A stretch of DNA of 64,000 bases from the NCBI GenBank assembly GCA_037501455.1, contig CM074862.1, positions 79,200,501-79,264,500 of the forward strand. Direction: 5' to 3'. Origin of the DNA: Lantana camara (lineage: Eukaryota > Streptophyta > Magnoliopsida > Lamiales > Verbenaceae). Below are positions 11,108 through 24,373 of this stretch, in pieces; within the stretch, counting starts at the first letter, position 1; the number at the start of each line of letters is the position of its first letter. A model generated the notes under the pieces. It searched no databases and was not told the DNA's origin. It saw only the letters and a program-made list of their open reading frames with translations. The translations under genes and the position numbers were made by a program.

Positions 11108-11930
11108 ACCTCTCCCCCTTAAGAGGACCTGGTCCCCAGGTCCACTGCCTCGAGTTCTGGACTCTTAAGAAGACTCTCCCGTGTTTATCCCACGCGGGTT
11201 AGCAACTCCCCATCAAGAATTAGTTCGAAAAATGTCTTCAAGTAACAAGGGGTCTTCAAGTGTTGTTAAGTCACAACCCTTAACTCACCGAAACCTAAAC
11301 ACTATAAATTCTAAGCTACCGCCACTGGCAAGCTAAACAACTAGTTAGCAACAATGAGAGAGAACCCTATCTCTCTGACAACAACGAGAGAACCCCGTCT
11401 CTGAAACAAACAACGAGAGAACCCCGTCCCTTGAACAACAGCGAGAGAACATCGTCTCTCAAACACAAGGAAAGAGAATCTCGAAAACTCTCAAAATAAT
11501 AATTAAATCAACAATCACACAACAACTATACAAGGAGCAGGTAGGAAATATCAAATACATCAATTATCTTCCATATAAAAGCAGTAAATACAATAAGCAA
11601 TCAAAGTACATAGCATCATGAAATTGTTCAAATTTAAGTTGCATGTATACATATGCCATGAATGCTTGGTGTATTGTTCACCATAGCAATGAGATTGGAA
11701 GTTGATAACTTTCTGGCACGATTGCATGGTCTGATCCTTAGCTGGCTCGGTTCTCGACTCATCTTTCATTCTTGAGTGTGCACTGGACCTTAATCCAATC
11801 AGCCCATTCTTGACCACGAATTATATTCGACCTTCTCGGGTGCTCGGCCTAATCTTTAGTAGCTCGAATTTCTAGTCTCCAATCCTAATAGCGTCCCTGA
11901 ATTATCATGGAAAAACGACAGATGTGCCTG
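11108..11930 (-). other. Internal region of element B next to its 3' LTR, with polypurine tract
   Basis: On the minus strand CTCTTAAGGGGGAGAGG at 11108-11126 is the polypurine tract. It is preceded by ACCTGGGGACCAGG, as in element A. No coding sequence is recognised. The region contains the four-copy repeat at 11356-11460 and is then interrupted by solo LTR S2. Confidence 0.75.
11356..11460 (-). repeat. Four tandem copies of a ~29-bp unit, GAGAGAACCCCGTCTCT type
   Basis: GAGAGAACC-C-TCTCT recurs at about 11356, 11386, 11415 and 11443. Each copy has short complementary arms (AGAGA and TCTCT) around an ACCCCG centre, with CAACAACGA-like linkers. Confidence 0.8.
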
Positions 11931-12578
11931 TGTAACGCCCCGTGTCTTCGTTCGAGGTACGCTCGCCACACGTGTGCGTTTGAGTGTTAGATTTGTTGGC
12001 ATGCTTTAGGATTTTATGTCTAATTGAATTATGTGATTAATTGTCCAATTACCTATGTGTTTATTTAGTGGTAATTCCATTCCATTTCATTTCCATTTTC
12101 TCATATATGCATGTTTCATACATTTCATTTCATAACATATTTTATATATATACACTTACATATATATTTATACTTAAACTAATTTCTTAACATTAATCTT
12201 TTCATTACTTCATACATTTATTCATGAAACATGCATTATACCCATATATATATATATATATACATGATTTGCCTGCACTTATACACTCACATGCATTTAT
12301 ATATATATGTATATTTAATTGAGCACTAACAAATTATATACATACAATATACTTAATATCTTGCTTTATACATATATGATATATATCTATACGTATTGCA
12401 TATAATACATATAATATCTCATATATGCAAGATCACACACACAAAACCCCTTTCTTTCATCTTCATCTCATTTCCATTATATCCATCTTTGATCAAGAAG
12501 AAGAAGAGGAGATTCAAGAAGGCATAATCACCACCATCATCATCTCATCATTTCATCCCATCTTTCTTTCATTTCAAG

Positions 12579-14401
12579 GTATGGATGGAGAATTTGATTA
12601 AATCTCTTGAGATATATGAAGTAGGGTTTGGTGTTTATGAAGTGATTCCTTGGTTATAAGTGATTAGAAATTTGTTTAGGAACATTAAACTTCATAGCTT
12701 GCATGCATTCTTACATTATTTGAGGTTAAATGTCATGGTATGTATATGGGTTTGTTGGATGATTTCTTGATGATCTTAGTATGTTACCTTGGATTAAATG
12801 TTGCTTAAATGTTGTAATTAAGTTATATGCATGTTATGTGTTTGTTTGGGGTGTTTTTGGTTGAGTTTTCTTGGGAGTTTGCTACCCTTTCTTTTCCCCA
12901 CGAACTAGCCCCTGTTTTCTGCCCTTTTTCTCGCCCAGAAGGACTACCCGGGCGGGTAGTTTTTGTGCCTAAAAACTACCCGGGCGGGTAGTGTGTTCCA
13001 GTAGGTTTCTGCACTCTTTTTCCCCGGCAGGGTAGATTTTGCCTTGTATTTTCCCCGGCCGGGTACTCCCTCATACGAACTCGGAATGACCTGATTTTTG
13101 AACCGTTGGAAACCTATTGAAGTCTAGAAAAATCTCCAACTGGAATCATCTCAATATCCTTTTTAATTTGTGAGATATAATCAATTCTTTTTGGTGTCGC
13201 TGCTTTTTCGGAAATCTGCATTCCTCCAATTTTAAACCTCCGCCATTTTCTCCTCGTTTTGAACCACGATTCGAGCCACCTACCATTTTAAAGGTCTGTT
13301 TGTCTAATTTCATACCCAATAAAAAATACTCCATTTCAATTCCTAGAACTCAAGATATTCCCAATTTCCCACAGCCTGCGCGTTTCTAGAAATTGTCAAC
13401 TTTTGCCAAATTTCACCCAAACACCTCTAATTGCATTCCTTTCAACCCCTTGGCTCCCGTATATGATTTAAATGAAGTTTTAAGTAGTGTATGAACATTC
13501 TCATGAATTATAATTATCATCATTCCATGTCATGAACATGCCGTTCGTCCATTATTTGGTTCATTTGTCTAGAGTCTTATGTACACTCGTGTTTCTTGCA
13601 CAGAGTTTGGTCCGGTTGGGGAGCAGGGTCCGTAGGCTTCTCATTTTCTTCACTCTTTTGGTTAAGGTGAGGTTTTCTTTATGTATTTAAAGCCCATAAT
13701 ATCTCTATGTGACTATTTCGGCCGAAACTTATATTATACCTATAGTTTTCCCTAAATGTCAAAGTGATTTATAAAAGAACCCCGTTTCTTCTAATAAAAA
13801 CCTACCTACCATATTGTTTTGGCGAGATATTGCACTGTATTGTTTGGGCCCTAGGGGAATCGTGGGATTGGCGACCAGAACGACATCGGGCCGTCGGAGA
13901 GAACCTCTACACGTAGTACCCATTGGGAATACCTTCGCGCGACCTAGGAGACGGGAAGGCGAGGTATTCCTGAGCCGGTGGTTCCCATACCATCGAAGGA
14001 GCGGGTAGGAGTCATGAGCCCCCGTCTCACATTATACTTAGGTGGCTTGGGCCTTGCAAACCTGACCACCGATTCATGGAAGAAGGAGGGATATTAAGTT
14101 ATCAATTGGCTGATTATTTGAATACTGTATTGCATGATCACTTTACACTTAAACTGAACACTGTACACTGTCGGAGTTTGGATGGAGTTTTACCCACTCG
14201 TCGGGTCACGAATGCCAAATGATAATTGTAATTAAATGATATTTGTAATCTCGGGCATTGGCTCTTTTATTCAACTATCCACTTGAACCTTTGCTAAAAC
14301 CATGCTCGGAATTATAGGTTGCATGTTTTGTGAGCTATACATATAAACCCCTCACTTAGTCTTCTTAGACTAACCCCTCCTCACTTTCAGTTTTTTTGCA
14401 G
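12579..14401 (+). other. Predicted LTR intron of S2 (1823 nt)
   Basis: TTCAAG|GTATGG to a long T-run plus GCAG|GTCTCGCTAGGCGGGG. Same layout as the other Tekay-type LTRs in the window. Confidence 0.5.
12943..13067 (+). repeat. Four-dyad array in S2 (ACTACCCGGGCGGGTAGT type)
   Basis: Centres at 12951.5, 12983.5, 13027.5 and 13058.5; spacings 32, 44 and 31. The first two copies are identical 18-bp sites with 8-bp complementary arms; the last two are CCCCGGCAGGGTAG and CCCCGGCCGGGTA variants. Confidence 0.88.
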
Positions 14402-14776
14402 GTCTCGCTAGGCGGGGAAATAGAGTCTGTCAAGTCTTTATTTTGTAGCCTAGCTTGAGCATTTTTGGTTGTTGCATAATTACATACTTACACTTTATTT
14501 ATGTATTATCGTTTTGGAGAACTATTATGTATATGTGATGGCCGGGATGGCCTTTGATTGTATAACTTAATCTTGTGCTAATTATGTATATATGCTTCCG
14601 CCTTATGTTATTGCGTCGTTGGTTTTATTTGGTTTAAGGGTTAGCCCCGCTTAGCTAGGTTGAGTTTTTATTATCACCCGTTCGCCACGTGTTTGGTTTG
14701 TGTATGGAAATTAATTTCATGCATGGATTGGACTAGTGGTGCGGGGGATGTGACACCTTGCGATACGGGTGTTACA

Positions 14777-15327
14777 GCCTGTAACTCCATCTTGTTCATG
14801 TTGCGTATTCTCTTCCAGATATTCCACTTCTAATGCCGGTTGAATTGACTCTCACTTCTAATGCTCGGTTGAATTGACTCTCACATCGTCCATCACAGAA
14901 TATAATAATTTGGTCGAGCTTCTCTTATCCAGTACCCTTCTCACCAATTCTTGCAAATTCTTCTCGGTCCCATCATCTTCAAGGTATGAGACACGTTATA
15001 CAAAACACCATCCTTTCAACCTTGGAAAACTGAGTTTGTACATGTCCCATAATAAAAGACCAACGGTGTTGATTATGTATCCAAGGTTGCCGTTGATCAT
15101 CCTTTACCTTATCTTGTCGTTTCAATTCCCAAGCATCTTTTAAATATGCATCTTCAACTCTTGAAGCACTTACCTCTTCGGATATTTTTCTCGAAGTTCT
15201 TCACACCTCAGTCCTGGAGTTCATCGAGCACTAAAATCTCCTAATTCGTCCCTTGCCACTTTGTAGAATTCTCGTTACTTGTTGACTCTTGCATTTCCAT
15301 TGTTCCTACTAGGAGTGATCCATTCAA
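14777..15327 (-). other. Internal region of element B between S2 and C
   Basis: About 550 bp of B interior. A short phrase (CTTCTAATGC-GGTTGAATTGACTCTCAC) is repeated near 14828 and 14856. I see no protein domain on either strand. Confidence 0.6.
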
Positions 15328-15420
15328 GCACATGTTGGAAAACACGAAAGAATTGAGAAGCGGAAGTTTAAAATTTTCCAAAAGTTTAATCGTTGTCTTG
15401 TAATTTTCGTATCGTATCAT

Positions 15421-15800
15421 AGGGTGTTTAGAAACTTACAATGATAGAAGCTTTCTAGTGATGCCGTTACAGCCTAACGGACACACTTCAAGCGAAGTCC
15501 CTCGAACAGTCTTCGAATTAGATTCCAAATTAGAAGCCCTCCAAAGCGTATCCACACCAGACCTAAAACACGATCAAGAGAGTAAGAATGCTAGTTCTAT
15601 GGCTTGTGTTAGGGTGTTTAGAAACTTACAATGATAGAAGCTTTCTAGTGATGCTGTTACAGCCTAATGGACACCCTTCAAGCGAAATCCCTCGAACGAT
15701 CTTCGAATTAGACTCCAAATTAGAAGCCCTCCAAAGCGTATCCACACCAGACATAGAACATGATCAAGCGAGTGAGAATGCTAGTTCTATGGCTTGTGTT
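15421..15800. repeat. 190-bp tandem duplication in left LTR of C
   Basis: AGGGTGTTTAGAAACTTAC begins at 15421 and again at 15611, and the copies stay aligned to the CTAGTTCTATGGCTTGTG stretch. The right LTR has one copy (from about 40206). So the duplication happened after insertion, or in the copied template. Confidence 0.9.
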
Positions 15801-18160
15801 AGGCTAGGATTTGCTTTGAAAACTTTTCTTTTGGATTTTCTCAAAAACTTAAACACTTCTCGAGTGTTGGTCTAAAAAAAAAAAGAAACACCACCCCTAG
15901 TATAAATACTATGTTGGTTCAAACCCTAGGAGACTTCTCCAAGTCGCTTGGAGTTTATTTTCTTGCTCACTAATTAACTAATTTAATTGTTAATTTAATT
16001 GGAAGAACAAGTTCCCAACTTGTTCTCCAAGTCTTGTAAGAATAATCTTCTCTCTCCTACAATAGAAAGTTTGACTTTTCAACTTTCCTAAAGTTAAAAG
16101 TCAAGATTCAATAAATAATTTAATTCCAATTATTTATTGGGTTAAGTTTATTTGAGAATAGTCTTAACAATTAATTCAATAATTAATTAAAAGACTAAAA
16201 TTAATTAATTACAATTTAATTAATTAATTCTAGAAAAGAATTCACGTGTGGAATAAACCACATGCACGAGGCCACGCGTGAAGCCACGTTGCAGTCACGT
16301 TTTTATACCTCGTTTCGATCAACTATTTTGATCCTTCGTTAATCATATTAACTTCCTACCATAACCCTCATATTCTGGCATTTGTGTGTGATCCTTTAGG
16401 TTCATTATTCGATTAGCAGTGACAGTGATTAATTAATTCCCTAATTCATGAATCACTTCACAGATCACACTATAGTAATCTAGTAATGGGTGTGTAACCC
16501 CTAGCCGAATAACGAAATGAATCGAAGAACTTTTCAGTCAATGACAATCAGTGAAATACGATCCTCCTACAACTCCATCTCTCAATAAAGAAATAAGGCA
16601 TAGGAATATTCTCAGAGCCTAAATATTCTTGATCTTTAAAGTTAAGTTCGTTTCATATCCATTTCGATCTCAATCCTAGAAAACCCCATTTTCTAGATGT
16701 CTTGATCTTTTATCCACCTTGGCCCAGGGTTTAATGTTTAATGGACTACGAACAACTCAATCAGTAAGAGATCATTCTTGTTCTTAACCAGTTTAAGTCC
16801 TTTATCGATTCTACTAATTCTACATATACCACTTGTGTAATCCCAATATAGACCGTGGTTCAGGTGTCTATATGGCGACACCCTTTTGAACCTATATCAA
16901 AGATTACAGAGCTAGCTCATATGAGACATTACAGAATCTCAAGTCTAAGGATTAATGAATCACATCATTGACCTGTGAGATATTTCCTAATCTGGAAGTT
17001 TCTGGAAACTTCCTTTCCCATTTAGGAATGTTCTCAAGCGGGACATCTCAGTGATGAAGTTCTTGTAACAATCACCCTTATGTATTATGAACGCATCAAC
17101 GTTGTAACTGCCCAACCTTTTCGTATTCTAGTATAACGTATGTGTTTATTAAATTGCGCGAATTAATTGTTTATAAGTGATTTATATATTTAATTTTATA
17201 TATTAAATGTTAAATTATTTCTATTTAAGTTTATTAACATTAAAATTTAATTTAATTTGTACCCTTTGATTAATTGTTAAATATGTGATTAATTGAGATA
17301 TATGAAATATTTGAATTGGAATTTATACGAATACTTGAACCACTCGCGCATTAATAACTTGTGTGCTCCTTAATTACGCGTTTAAATTATTTAATTACCT
17401 AATTAATCGTTTATTATAATTACAATTTTTATTTTTAATTAATCATATTAATTATATTTAGTTCGTTATATTTTAATCAAAAGTTAAAGTGGAGTACGTT
17501 TAATTTATAATTGAAAATAGTTGAATTTTAAAGGAATTCTTGAATGTTATGCACTTATATGTTTTAATCGCGTGCCGTTCTTACTTGAATTGATTTCGGA
17601 ATTTGGTGCGATTTTAGCATGTTGTAGATTTATATGTTGTGAACTTGTGTACGCGCTCGTTTCATGTTTTCGATTTTGTTTGGTGTGTTAACGTATTTTA
17701 TTTTGGGAACGAGACCAAGTCGGGGGCTAAAGAGCATTCGGCACACCTCTGGTTCCGGACGGCGTATCTTAAGTTAGGGAATTCGGATTCGAATTCCAGA
17801 AGTGGTGTCGGACTCGTAATGAAGAATGGAAGCTAGAGAATTTAGCCTCATATTTTTCTAATCTCGTTTGAACACCCGTATTTTGCCCAAAAATCGACCC
17901 TTGTGATAGATTCGCCACCTTTTACGGTTTTGGCCATAACTAATTCATCTCTTAAGCTTTTAACCTCAAACTTGGACCCACTTAACCCTAATTAATCCAT
18001 CTACCACCCCATTATCCCCTCATTTCGTTCAGCAAGAGAGAGAGAGAGAGATCATCTGGGAACCGAAGCAACAAGAAGAAAGAAAAAGGAAAAGGGCTGC
18101 CACTATTCATTTCTCATGTTTTGAACTCGATTCACCTCCAATTCGCACCAAATTTGAAAG

Positions 18161-20616
18161 GTATGTTTATGAATGTATTCTTCATCCTTTCCTCTTTAAT
18201 TTGACACCTTATTTTCTAGAATTCATGAAGAAATGAGCATGATATGAAGAACTTGATGAATAGTTAGGTTTAATTTTCATTTCTTGAATTCATGACTTTA
18301 CTTTTGAATTCCTTGAGGATTAATGCATGAAATATGACCACTCTAGCTTCATTTACTTGTTCATGGACTTGAATTTGAATTATATGTTATGTATATGGAT
18401 CCACCACGGCCGCAACTTGAATTTTTTGGAGCTTTGAGAATGAATTTGCTTCCATGCCTGCTGTTGTGTCGCTGCTGCTATTGCGTGTGTGTTGTTCTGT
18501 GTTTATGGCATGTTTTGCTGCTTTTTTTCCTTGCCTTTAGATGTTGGTTTGTTGCTGGTTTGATGCCTAAAGAGGTCCCCTGCCATTGCTGTGAAAATGA
18601 TGAGAAACAGGGGCTGACTGCTGTACTTCGCGATTGTTGTGCACAGTCGCGACCGCGACCGAGAGAAGGTACTTTTGGGTCGCGGATAAAATTCGACTTA
18701 TTTGTGCTGGAACTGATGCTGGAGCTGAAGGTAGCGGTTGCGACTCCATTTGAACTGAATTATTGTCGCGGCCGTGACCTATTTTTGGTGAAGCTTCGAA
18801 CTGTGCTGCTGCAACGTTGCTGCTTTGTTTCCTTTTTCCTTGTTTGCTTTCTTTCCTTGCTTTGTTGTGAGAGTACAACAGCATGTGTATATGTTATGCA
18901 TGAAATTAATTGGTGGGTGATTTGCATGTATGCAATTTGGTTGCATTGTTGTAACATGTACGTATGTATGTATATATTATTTATATGTAAATCTTGTAAG
19001 CTGCGTATATAGATATGTATTATTTATGACATGTATTTAGTTATAAATTAGTAATATGATTTTTTTTATATAATTTAATTTGAATATTTTACTTGATATG
19101 ATCTTAATAATTCGATTTTGCGTGTATGACTCTTGTACTCATTTAGTTGCTTCCTATGCCTCTTATTCGTATATTTTTATTTATGAGGTAGGTCGACATG
19201 TTATATTCTATGTTATGAATCTTGAATTAATTTTATGTATTTATTTGATATGAGTTTTACGTGATATATGACATGATATGCCTTAAATGCTCTCATACGT
19301 GCATGCATGAATTCAAACTTCGTTTCTTTATCTCGTGTGATATTTCCTTGCTCTTTTTTTTTTATGTTATGAAGGCTTTGTTAACAATTATATGGTGAGT
19401 TATGCTCGTTGTCTGAAATATATTAATTTGTTCAACATGAATTATACGAGCTAGAATTTATGATGATCTAATGTGATTTAGATGCTTCCTAATTTGCATA
19501 TGTGCTACGTTGCTTCGTTTATGGCCCTAAATGATAACTTTTCTTTTCTTTTACGACTCATATGAAATGTAAACATGTTGTGGCATATGTTGTGATTGTT
19601 ATATGGGATTTATAGCTTATTTTGATATAATTTATGAAAGATATGAAACGCATGAATATGAAACCACTATGTATTGAACGTTTTGAATGAATAACATGAT
19701 TTATAATTCTTATACATCTCATATCACATGAATAGCATTGCCGTGCGTCATATGTGGTTCATTTGGAGTCTTGAGTCTCACTAGCACGTTACATTGTCCT
19801 TTGTACAGTTTTCTCCAGGGCAGAGATGTCGGGTTCATATGACACCTCAAGTATTTTCTTCTTCTTGGTATTGTTCGGTAAGGTGTAGCAGGTGGGTTTC
19901 TCTACTATTTAGTTAAACAACCCTATATACTTCCAATGTGCAAAGATTTCGACCAAAAATTATTATTATATGTATATAGGGTCAGTTTCAAGAGTAAATG
20001 ATTACAACGTAAAGCCTTTATTTTATGAATCCTACCAAATGTTTTGGCAAGAATTAATGAAAGAATGCATAGAATAGGGCTCAGGGACTTGGTGTGATTG
20101 GCTATCCGGGGAGGCATGGGCCGACGGTGATCCCTCACACTAGTTCTAACCAATGAACGGCGTAACCGGACCTCGTTAGGAGTTAGCGAGGAATGGATGC
20201 TGAGTGCCATCTGGGGAGTCATGTAACCCCTTTTGGTCAATGAAGGAGGTGGCCAGGTCTTGCTAACCCGTCCACCAACCCGGAGGAAGAAGGTGTAAAT
20301 GATCATGAATTTACACGAACGAATGTAATGCATGAAAGAAAGAAAGAATGAATGTTTAATGACTTACACAAGGTGTTGGTTGGAGATAATGCACGCCCAC
20401 TTGCCGGGCCACAAACGACCTAATGAAAATTGGTTGTTATAATCCCTTTTGATGATTTCTTTATTTCACCTATTTGGGAAATGCTCTAAAAACCTCATTT
20501 GGGATTATAACTTGCATGTGAATGTTAAAATACTATCTTATATTATAATTATGCCCTATTTTATAACCACCAGTCTCTTAAAGACTGAACCCGGTTTGTT
20601 TTTAGTTTCCTTGCAG
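18161..20616 (+). other. Predicted LTR intron of S3 (2456 nt)
   Basis: GAAAG|GTATGT to TTCCTTGCAG|GTTTGG, followed by GTGCTAGGCGGGAAG. Same layout as S5 and the other Tekay-type LTRs. Confidence 0.5.
18645..18779 (+). repeat. Four-dyad array in S3 (GGTCGCGRCCGCGACC type)
   Basis: Centres near 18652.5, 18685.5, 18737.5 and 18771.5; spacings 33, 52 and 34. Arms GTCG/CGAC flank CGACCG or CGGCCG cores. Two copies are degenerate, so this array is weaker than the others. Confidence 0.65.
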
Positions 20617-21412
20617 GTTTGGAGTGCTAGGCGGGAAGTCGAGTCTGCCAAGTTTATTAGTTAAGTTTGGGTCACTTCATATGCATTATGTAATTAGATT
20701 GGATTTTACAAGAATGGACAAATGTTATGACTATGATTATGATTATGCACTTATATTATGTATGAATTTTCGAAAATAGGTCATTATGCTAGTTGAACCC
20801 GTTATTTTGCTTAGTTTGGTACTGAATTAAATGATATGCTTCCACATTTGTCTTTTATCTTTGTTCTTTATTATTTAATTTCGAAAGTTTAGTTCCCGTC
20901 TAGCCTAAGGAGAGAGTGAGTCCCTGTTCGCTATGAGCTGGGTTCATGTATGGACTTTCCATTTCATGTGTGGATCGGGCTCATAGTGCAGGGGATGTGG
21001 CACCTTCCGTTTGGGGTGCTACAAACTTATGCACTTATCACTCCATGAAGATGAGTGATCCTTCAAAAGGACATAATCACATAAGCAAGTCTCAACAAAG
21101 GTCGACACTCCCACTGTCTGTCGGACTCATTGACTTGGAGAAGTTTCTAATCCTCGCCTATGGAGTTAAGAACTTGTTTCATGTGCCGTTCCTGAAACGA
21201 CAAAGTTCTTAACGGCCTCATCGGATTAGAGGAGTTCAATACATTCAAAACACAGTCAAACCCAAACAGACATAAATAAGCATATAAAGAAGTGATTGCC
21301 TATGAACAAAATCAATTCATTTATTATTCAAAGACCGTTTGTGATTTTATAAGAAAATAGTAAAGCCAAAAGCTGCTTTAAGGGCACTATTCCTAACAAT
21401 CTCCCACTTGCC

Positions 21413-21584
21413 TGTCAAAGCCACTCAGGTGCTAATCTAAGTCCCTTCTTCTGAAGATGTCCTTCAAAAGCCTGTTGACTAAGGGCTTTAGTAAGTGGAT
21501 CTGTCATGTTCTCTGCCGATGTGACCCTTTCAATTTGCACATCTCCTCTCTTGACGATATCACGAATTAGGTGATACTTCCTCT
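21413..21584 (-). pseudogene. C-terminal end of copia polyprotein (RNase H tail) of C
   Basis: Minus-strand reading gives KYHLIRDIVKRGDVQIERV, then a TDPLTKAL stretch and a short tail, the standard end of copia RNase H and polyprotein. It is cut off from the rest of RNase H (34248-34512) by the insertion of element D; reading from 34248 across the gap keeps the frame. The polypurine tract AAGTGGGAGAT follows at 21399-21412, next to the 3' LTR. Confidence 0.85.
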
Positions 21585-22687
21585 TGTTGGTTATATTTTA
21601 CTCAAGTTAAAAACCAATCGTGGAAGTGTACACTAACATACGCACAGCACAATAGGATCGAACCCACAGGGAAGGGAAATCAATCACTACTCTAGATTCT
21701 TATCTAATCTAAAGACCTAACGAAAAGTAATTGTTGGTTCAATTAATATACTAAGATAGACATTAACAATTAACTAGGGTAAAACTGTGAATAAAAGGTT
21801 AAACACACGAATTAAAATCAGTAAACTAAACAGGCAAGGGAAAGTAATGAATCATACAGTTAAGAGCCAATACAATACTCGTCTGACAAGTGTAATTCTA
21901 CAACCTACTCACTTATGTTTGAGTTACCCTTTCTCAAGGTGTAACCAAGTACTTAATTAGTGTTCAATGTTGCTCTCGCAATCACCAATAGTTAATTAAA
22001 CCATAGGAACAAGACTAGTGTAATTCAGTATTCTAGCGGCTCGGCATGGAATAAGATTACTGTTGTATAAGCTAGGGCCAAATCTCTTTGTATCCTACAA
22101 CTCACAAGTATTGAAAACAATCCAAATCACCATCAATCTCTCAATCTATAGGCAATTCTGAGACATGCTAAGGTTGGTCGGACCGTTGCAATTCAATTTA
22201 AGTCCGCTTTCAAACTAAGAATCACACAAGTCATTCAAGCATTATATCAAACATCTATCATGCATTCATCATCACTCCCCTAGCCCTAGAGAATTAGCTA
22301 CTCATAATTAAGGCATGTAGCACCCCTACACGTGGAGATGCCACACCCCCGCACTATAGGTCAATCCACACACGAAATGAAGAATCCGTACATGAACTAA
22401 CCTATAGCGAACGGGTGATAATGCAATAAACGACAAGCTAGGTGGGACTAACTTATACATGCAACAAAATAAAGCGGAAGCATAATTTAATCACTATCAA
22501 ATATATCCATTAAATGACATTGCTCATTTACCAAGTAAAATATGTTCTAACTTTACATATCAATACATTATCATCTCCTAACATGTATATTAAATAACAA
22601 CAATTGCTATGCAACAATAAAAGAAATGCACCGTGCTTGACTCGACTACCAGAACTGGACATGACTCACTTCCCGCCTAGCGTGCAC

Positions 22688-24373
22688 CTGCGAGAACCTG
22701 AAAGGTGGAGGCGTCAGTCTGTGAAGACCGAGTGAGGGGTTTAAATAAATATTTACGCAGATAACATTCAAGTTATATTCTCGGGTAAAGTTTTAGAAAA
22801 GATAAAGTATAGGTTTAATAATGAGATGTCTTCGCCCGAGAATACAACTATCAATATTAATTACTTGTTCATTTTCATACATTCAATACATGGCCCCGGC
22901 GAGTGAGGGCAATCTCCAACCTTACTCCAAATGTACATGGAACATGCTTGCTTTGTTAATCAATTGGCGATCATGCAATTCAATTATCGTGCAATCATGC
23001 AATAGTGTAATCAAGTAACATAATCATGGATTGCAAATCATGCAATAACCCGAGGACAATTCGTGGTGCCGGACCCGTCCCCAGTCTCCTTCTCCCTCCA
23101 ATGATGGGAAGGTAGCTAGCTTTCACCATTCACGACGTGTTGAGCAGAGGGTACATGAATCCCTAAGCCCAGAACTCCTTCCTCCACTAATCTCCTAGCG
23201 GATTCAGGGGTCATCCCAATGTGGTGAGGATAGTGCGAGAGTTACCCGTCAGCCCTTGCTTTCCCGGTTGGCTCAAGCCACTACCCTCGGGCCCAACGTG
23301 AACGGCCATGCTAACTCGCCTAAAACATGAGCGATACATGGCTTGCTTGCTTTTCATGAACATGACTTGCTTGCATGAAATGACTTGCTTGTAATCATGA
23401 GTATTTTCATGGAAAACTATAAATATAAATACCTTTTGGCCAAAAGCTCACGTAAGGGTTGTATAGGTTCTATATAAACAGAATTAAACCTCACCTGACA
23501 GGCGACACACGACTCATGGATGCGTTTACGTGCTCAATCGATCAATAATCTCCGGCCTGGAGGCAAACTAGACAAGAAAACGGGACATTGTACACTTGTG
23601 AGACTATGTCTCGATAATGGCACAAAATAGGACGCACGGTGTGATCAAGTAACGAGATGACGTGCATTCACGAATGTAGCATGATATATTCATATTATTG
23701 CATGTAATTGATCATATAATCACAAATTGGGATCAATAAAGCCATTGGAATTGAAAGTGAAAAATGGAATTTTAGGCAGAATGTTCTACCTCTCCAGGGG
23801 CCTAGGAACGGTCGTTCCGGCCCTTAGTTCAAAATGAGAAAGGTCGTTCCCAGCTCCCCGAAGTTGCTCCCCGAAGATGGGAACGGCCGTTCCTGCTTGT
23901 GAGCAAAAACGGGAAGGGCCGTTCCCGTCCTCGCCGCCATGCACACAATTCAAATACATGGGAACGGTCGTTCCCCAAATACAAAGGGAATGGGAAGGGC
24001 CGTTCCCGTTATGCAGAAAGAACAGAAATAGGGGACGAAGTATGGGAGCTTCGAACCATGGCAAAAAATCCCTCAAACTTCATGCTTGCATTCATAATAT
24101 GCAAGAATTCTGGGAATTAAGATGCATACATGCCCAAGATGCAATAAGGCTTCATATAAACACTCAAATTATATCTTAATCGCCAAAATCATCATTATCA
24201 TCTCAAATATGAATTCTTCATATAACTCCATAATTTCCATGATTTATGCAAGGAATTCAAGTTCAAGGCTCATGATCATGCTTCTAACATCATATACACA
24301 AGTGATTGAAATCAAATCCTAATCCTAGCCTTCATGCTAGATTGAAGAATTCATATCATCAACTCATATGTAC
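22688..24373 (-). other. Predicted LTR intron of S4 (1686 nt)
   Basis: Minus strand: CTCAAG|GTACAT donor at 24373, and CAGGTTCTCGCAG|GTGCACGCTAGGCGGG acceptor ending at 22688. The donor is weaker than in A or S1. Confidence 0.4.
23804..24007 (-). repeat. Six-dyad array in S4 (GGGAACGGYCGTTCCC type)
   Basis: Centres at 23811.5, 23843.5, 23886.5, 23918.5, 23967.5 and 23999.5; spacings 32, 43, 32, 49 and 32. The arm sequence is the same as in element A, although the two LTRs differ at their ends and in most of their length. Confidence 0.9.

Larger units (their letters stand above)
11931..14776 (+). mobile_element. Solo LTR S2 (2846 bp), Tekay-like, in internal region of B
   Basis: Starts TGTAACGCCCCG, ends GGGTGTTACA, with a perfect 5-bp duplication GCCTG (11926-11930 and 14777-14781). 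It contains a long AT-rich stretch (about 12080-12430), a predicted donor at 12579, a dyad array at 12943-13067, the ATTATTTGGTTCATTTG stretch near 13550 and a predicted acceptor at 14401 followed by GCTAGGCGGGG. No internal coding remains. Confidence 0.93.
17103..21023 (+). mobile_element. Solo LTR S3 (3921 bp), Tekay-like, in left LTR of C
   Basis: Starts TGTAACTGCCC, ends GGGGTGCTACA. Flanks AACGT (17098-17102) and AACTT (21024-21028) are a diverged 5-bp duplication; the empty site in the right LTR near 41762 reads AACAT. It is the same family as S5: both share the GGAGTCTTGAGTCTCAC and GGTGTTGGTTGGAGATAATG stretches and a long AT-rich start. The single long frame at 18389-19012 covers the dyad array and has no recognisable domain, so I do not call it a gene. 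Confidence 0.9.
15333..21398 (-). repeat. 3' LTR of element C, interrupted by solo LTR S3
   Basis: Plus-strand ends TGTTGGAAAACAC and ATTCCTAACA match those of the right LTR (40118-42143). Without S3 and its duplication it is about 2.14 kb, against 2.03 kb for the right copy. Two differences stand out: a 190-bp tandem duplication here at 15421-15800, and loss or absence of the CACGTGGCAG cluster found in the right copy. Confidence 0.92.

Noticed and set aside
18389..19012. 207-residue ORF in S3
   Set aside because: Cysteine- and leucine-rich translation of a GCTGCT/TTTG-rich LTR stretch; shadow ORFs on the other strand cover the same place, and the related LTR S5 has no such frame.
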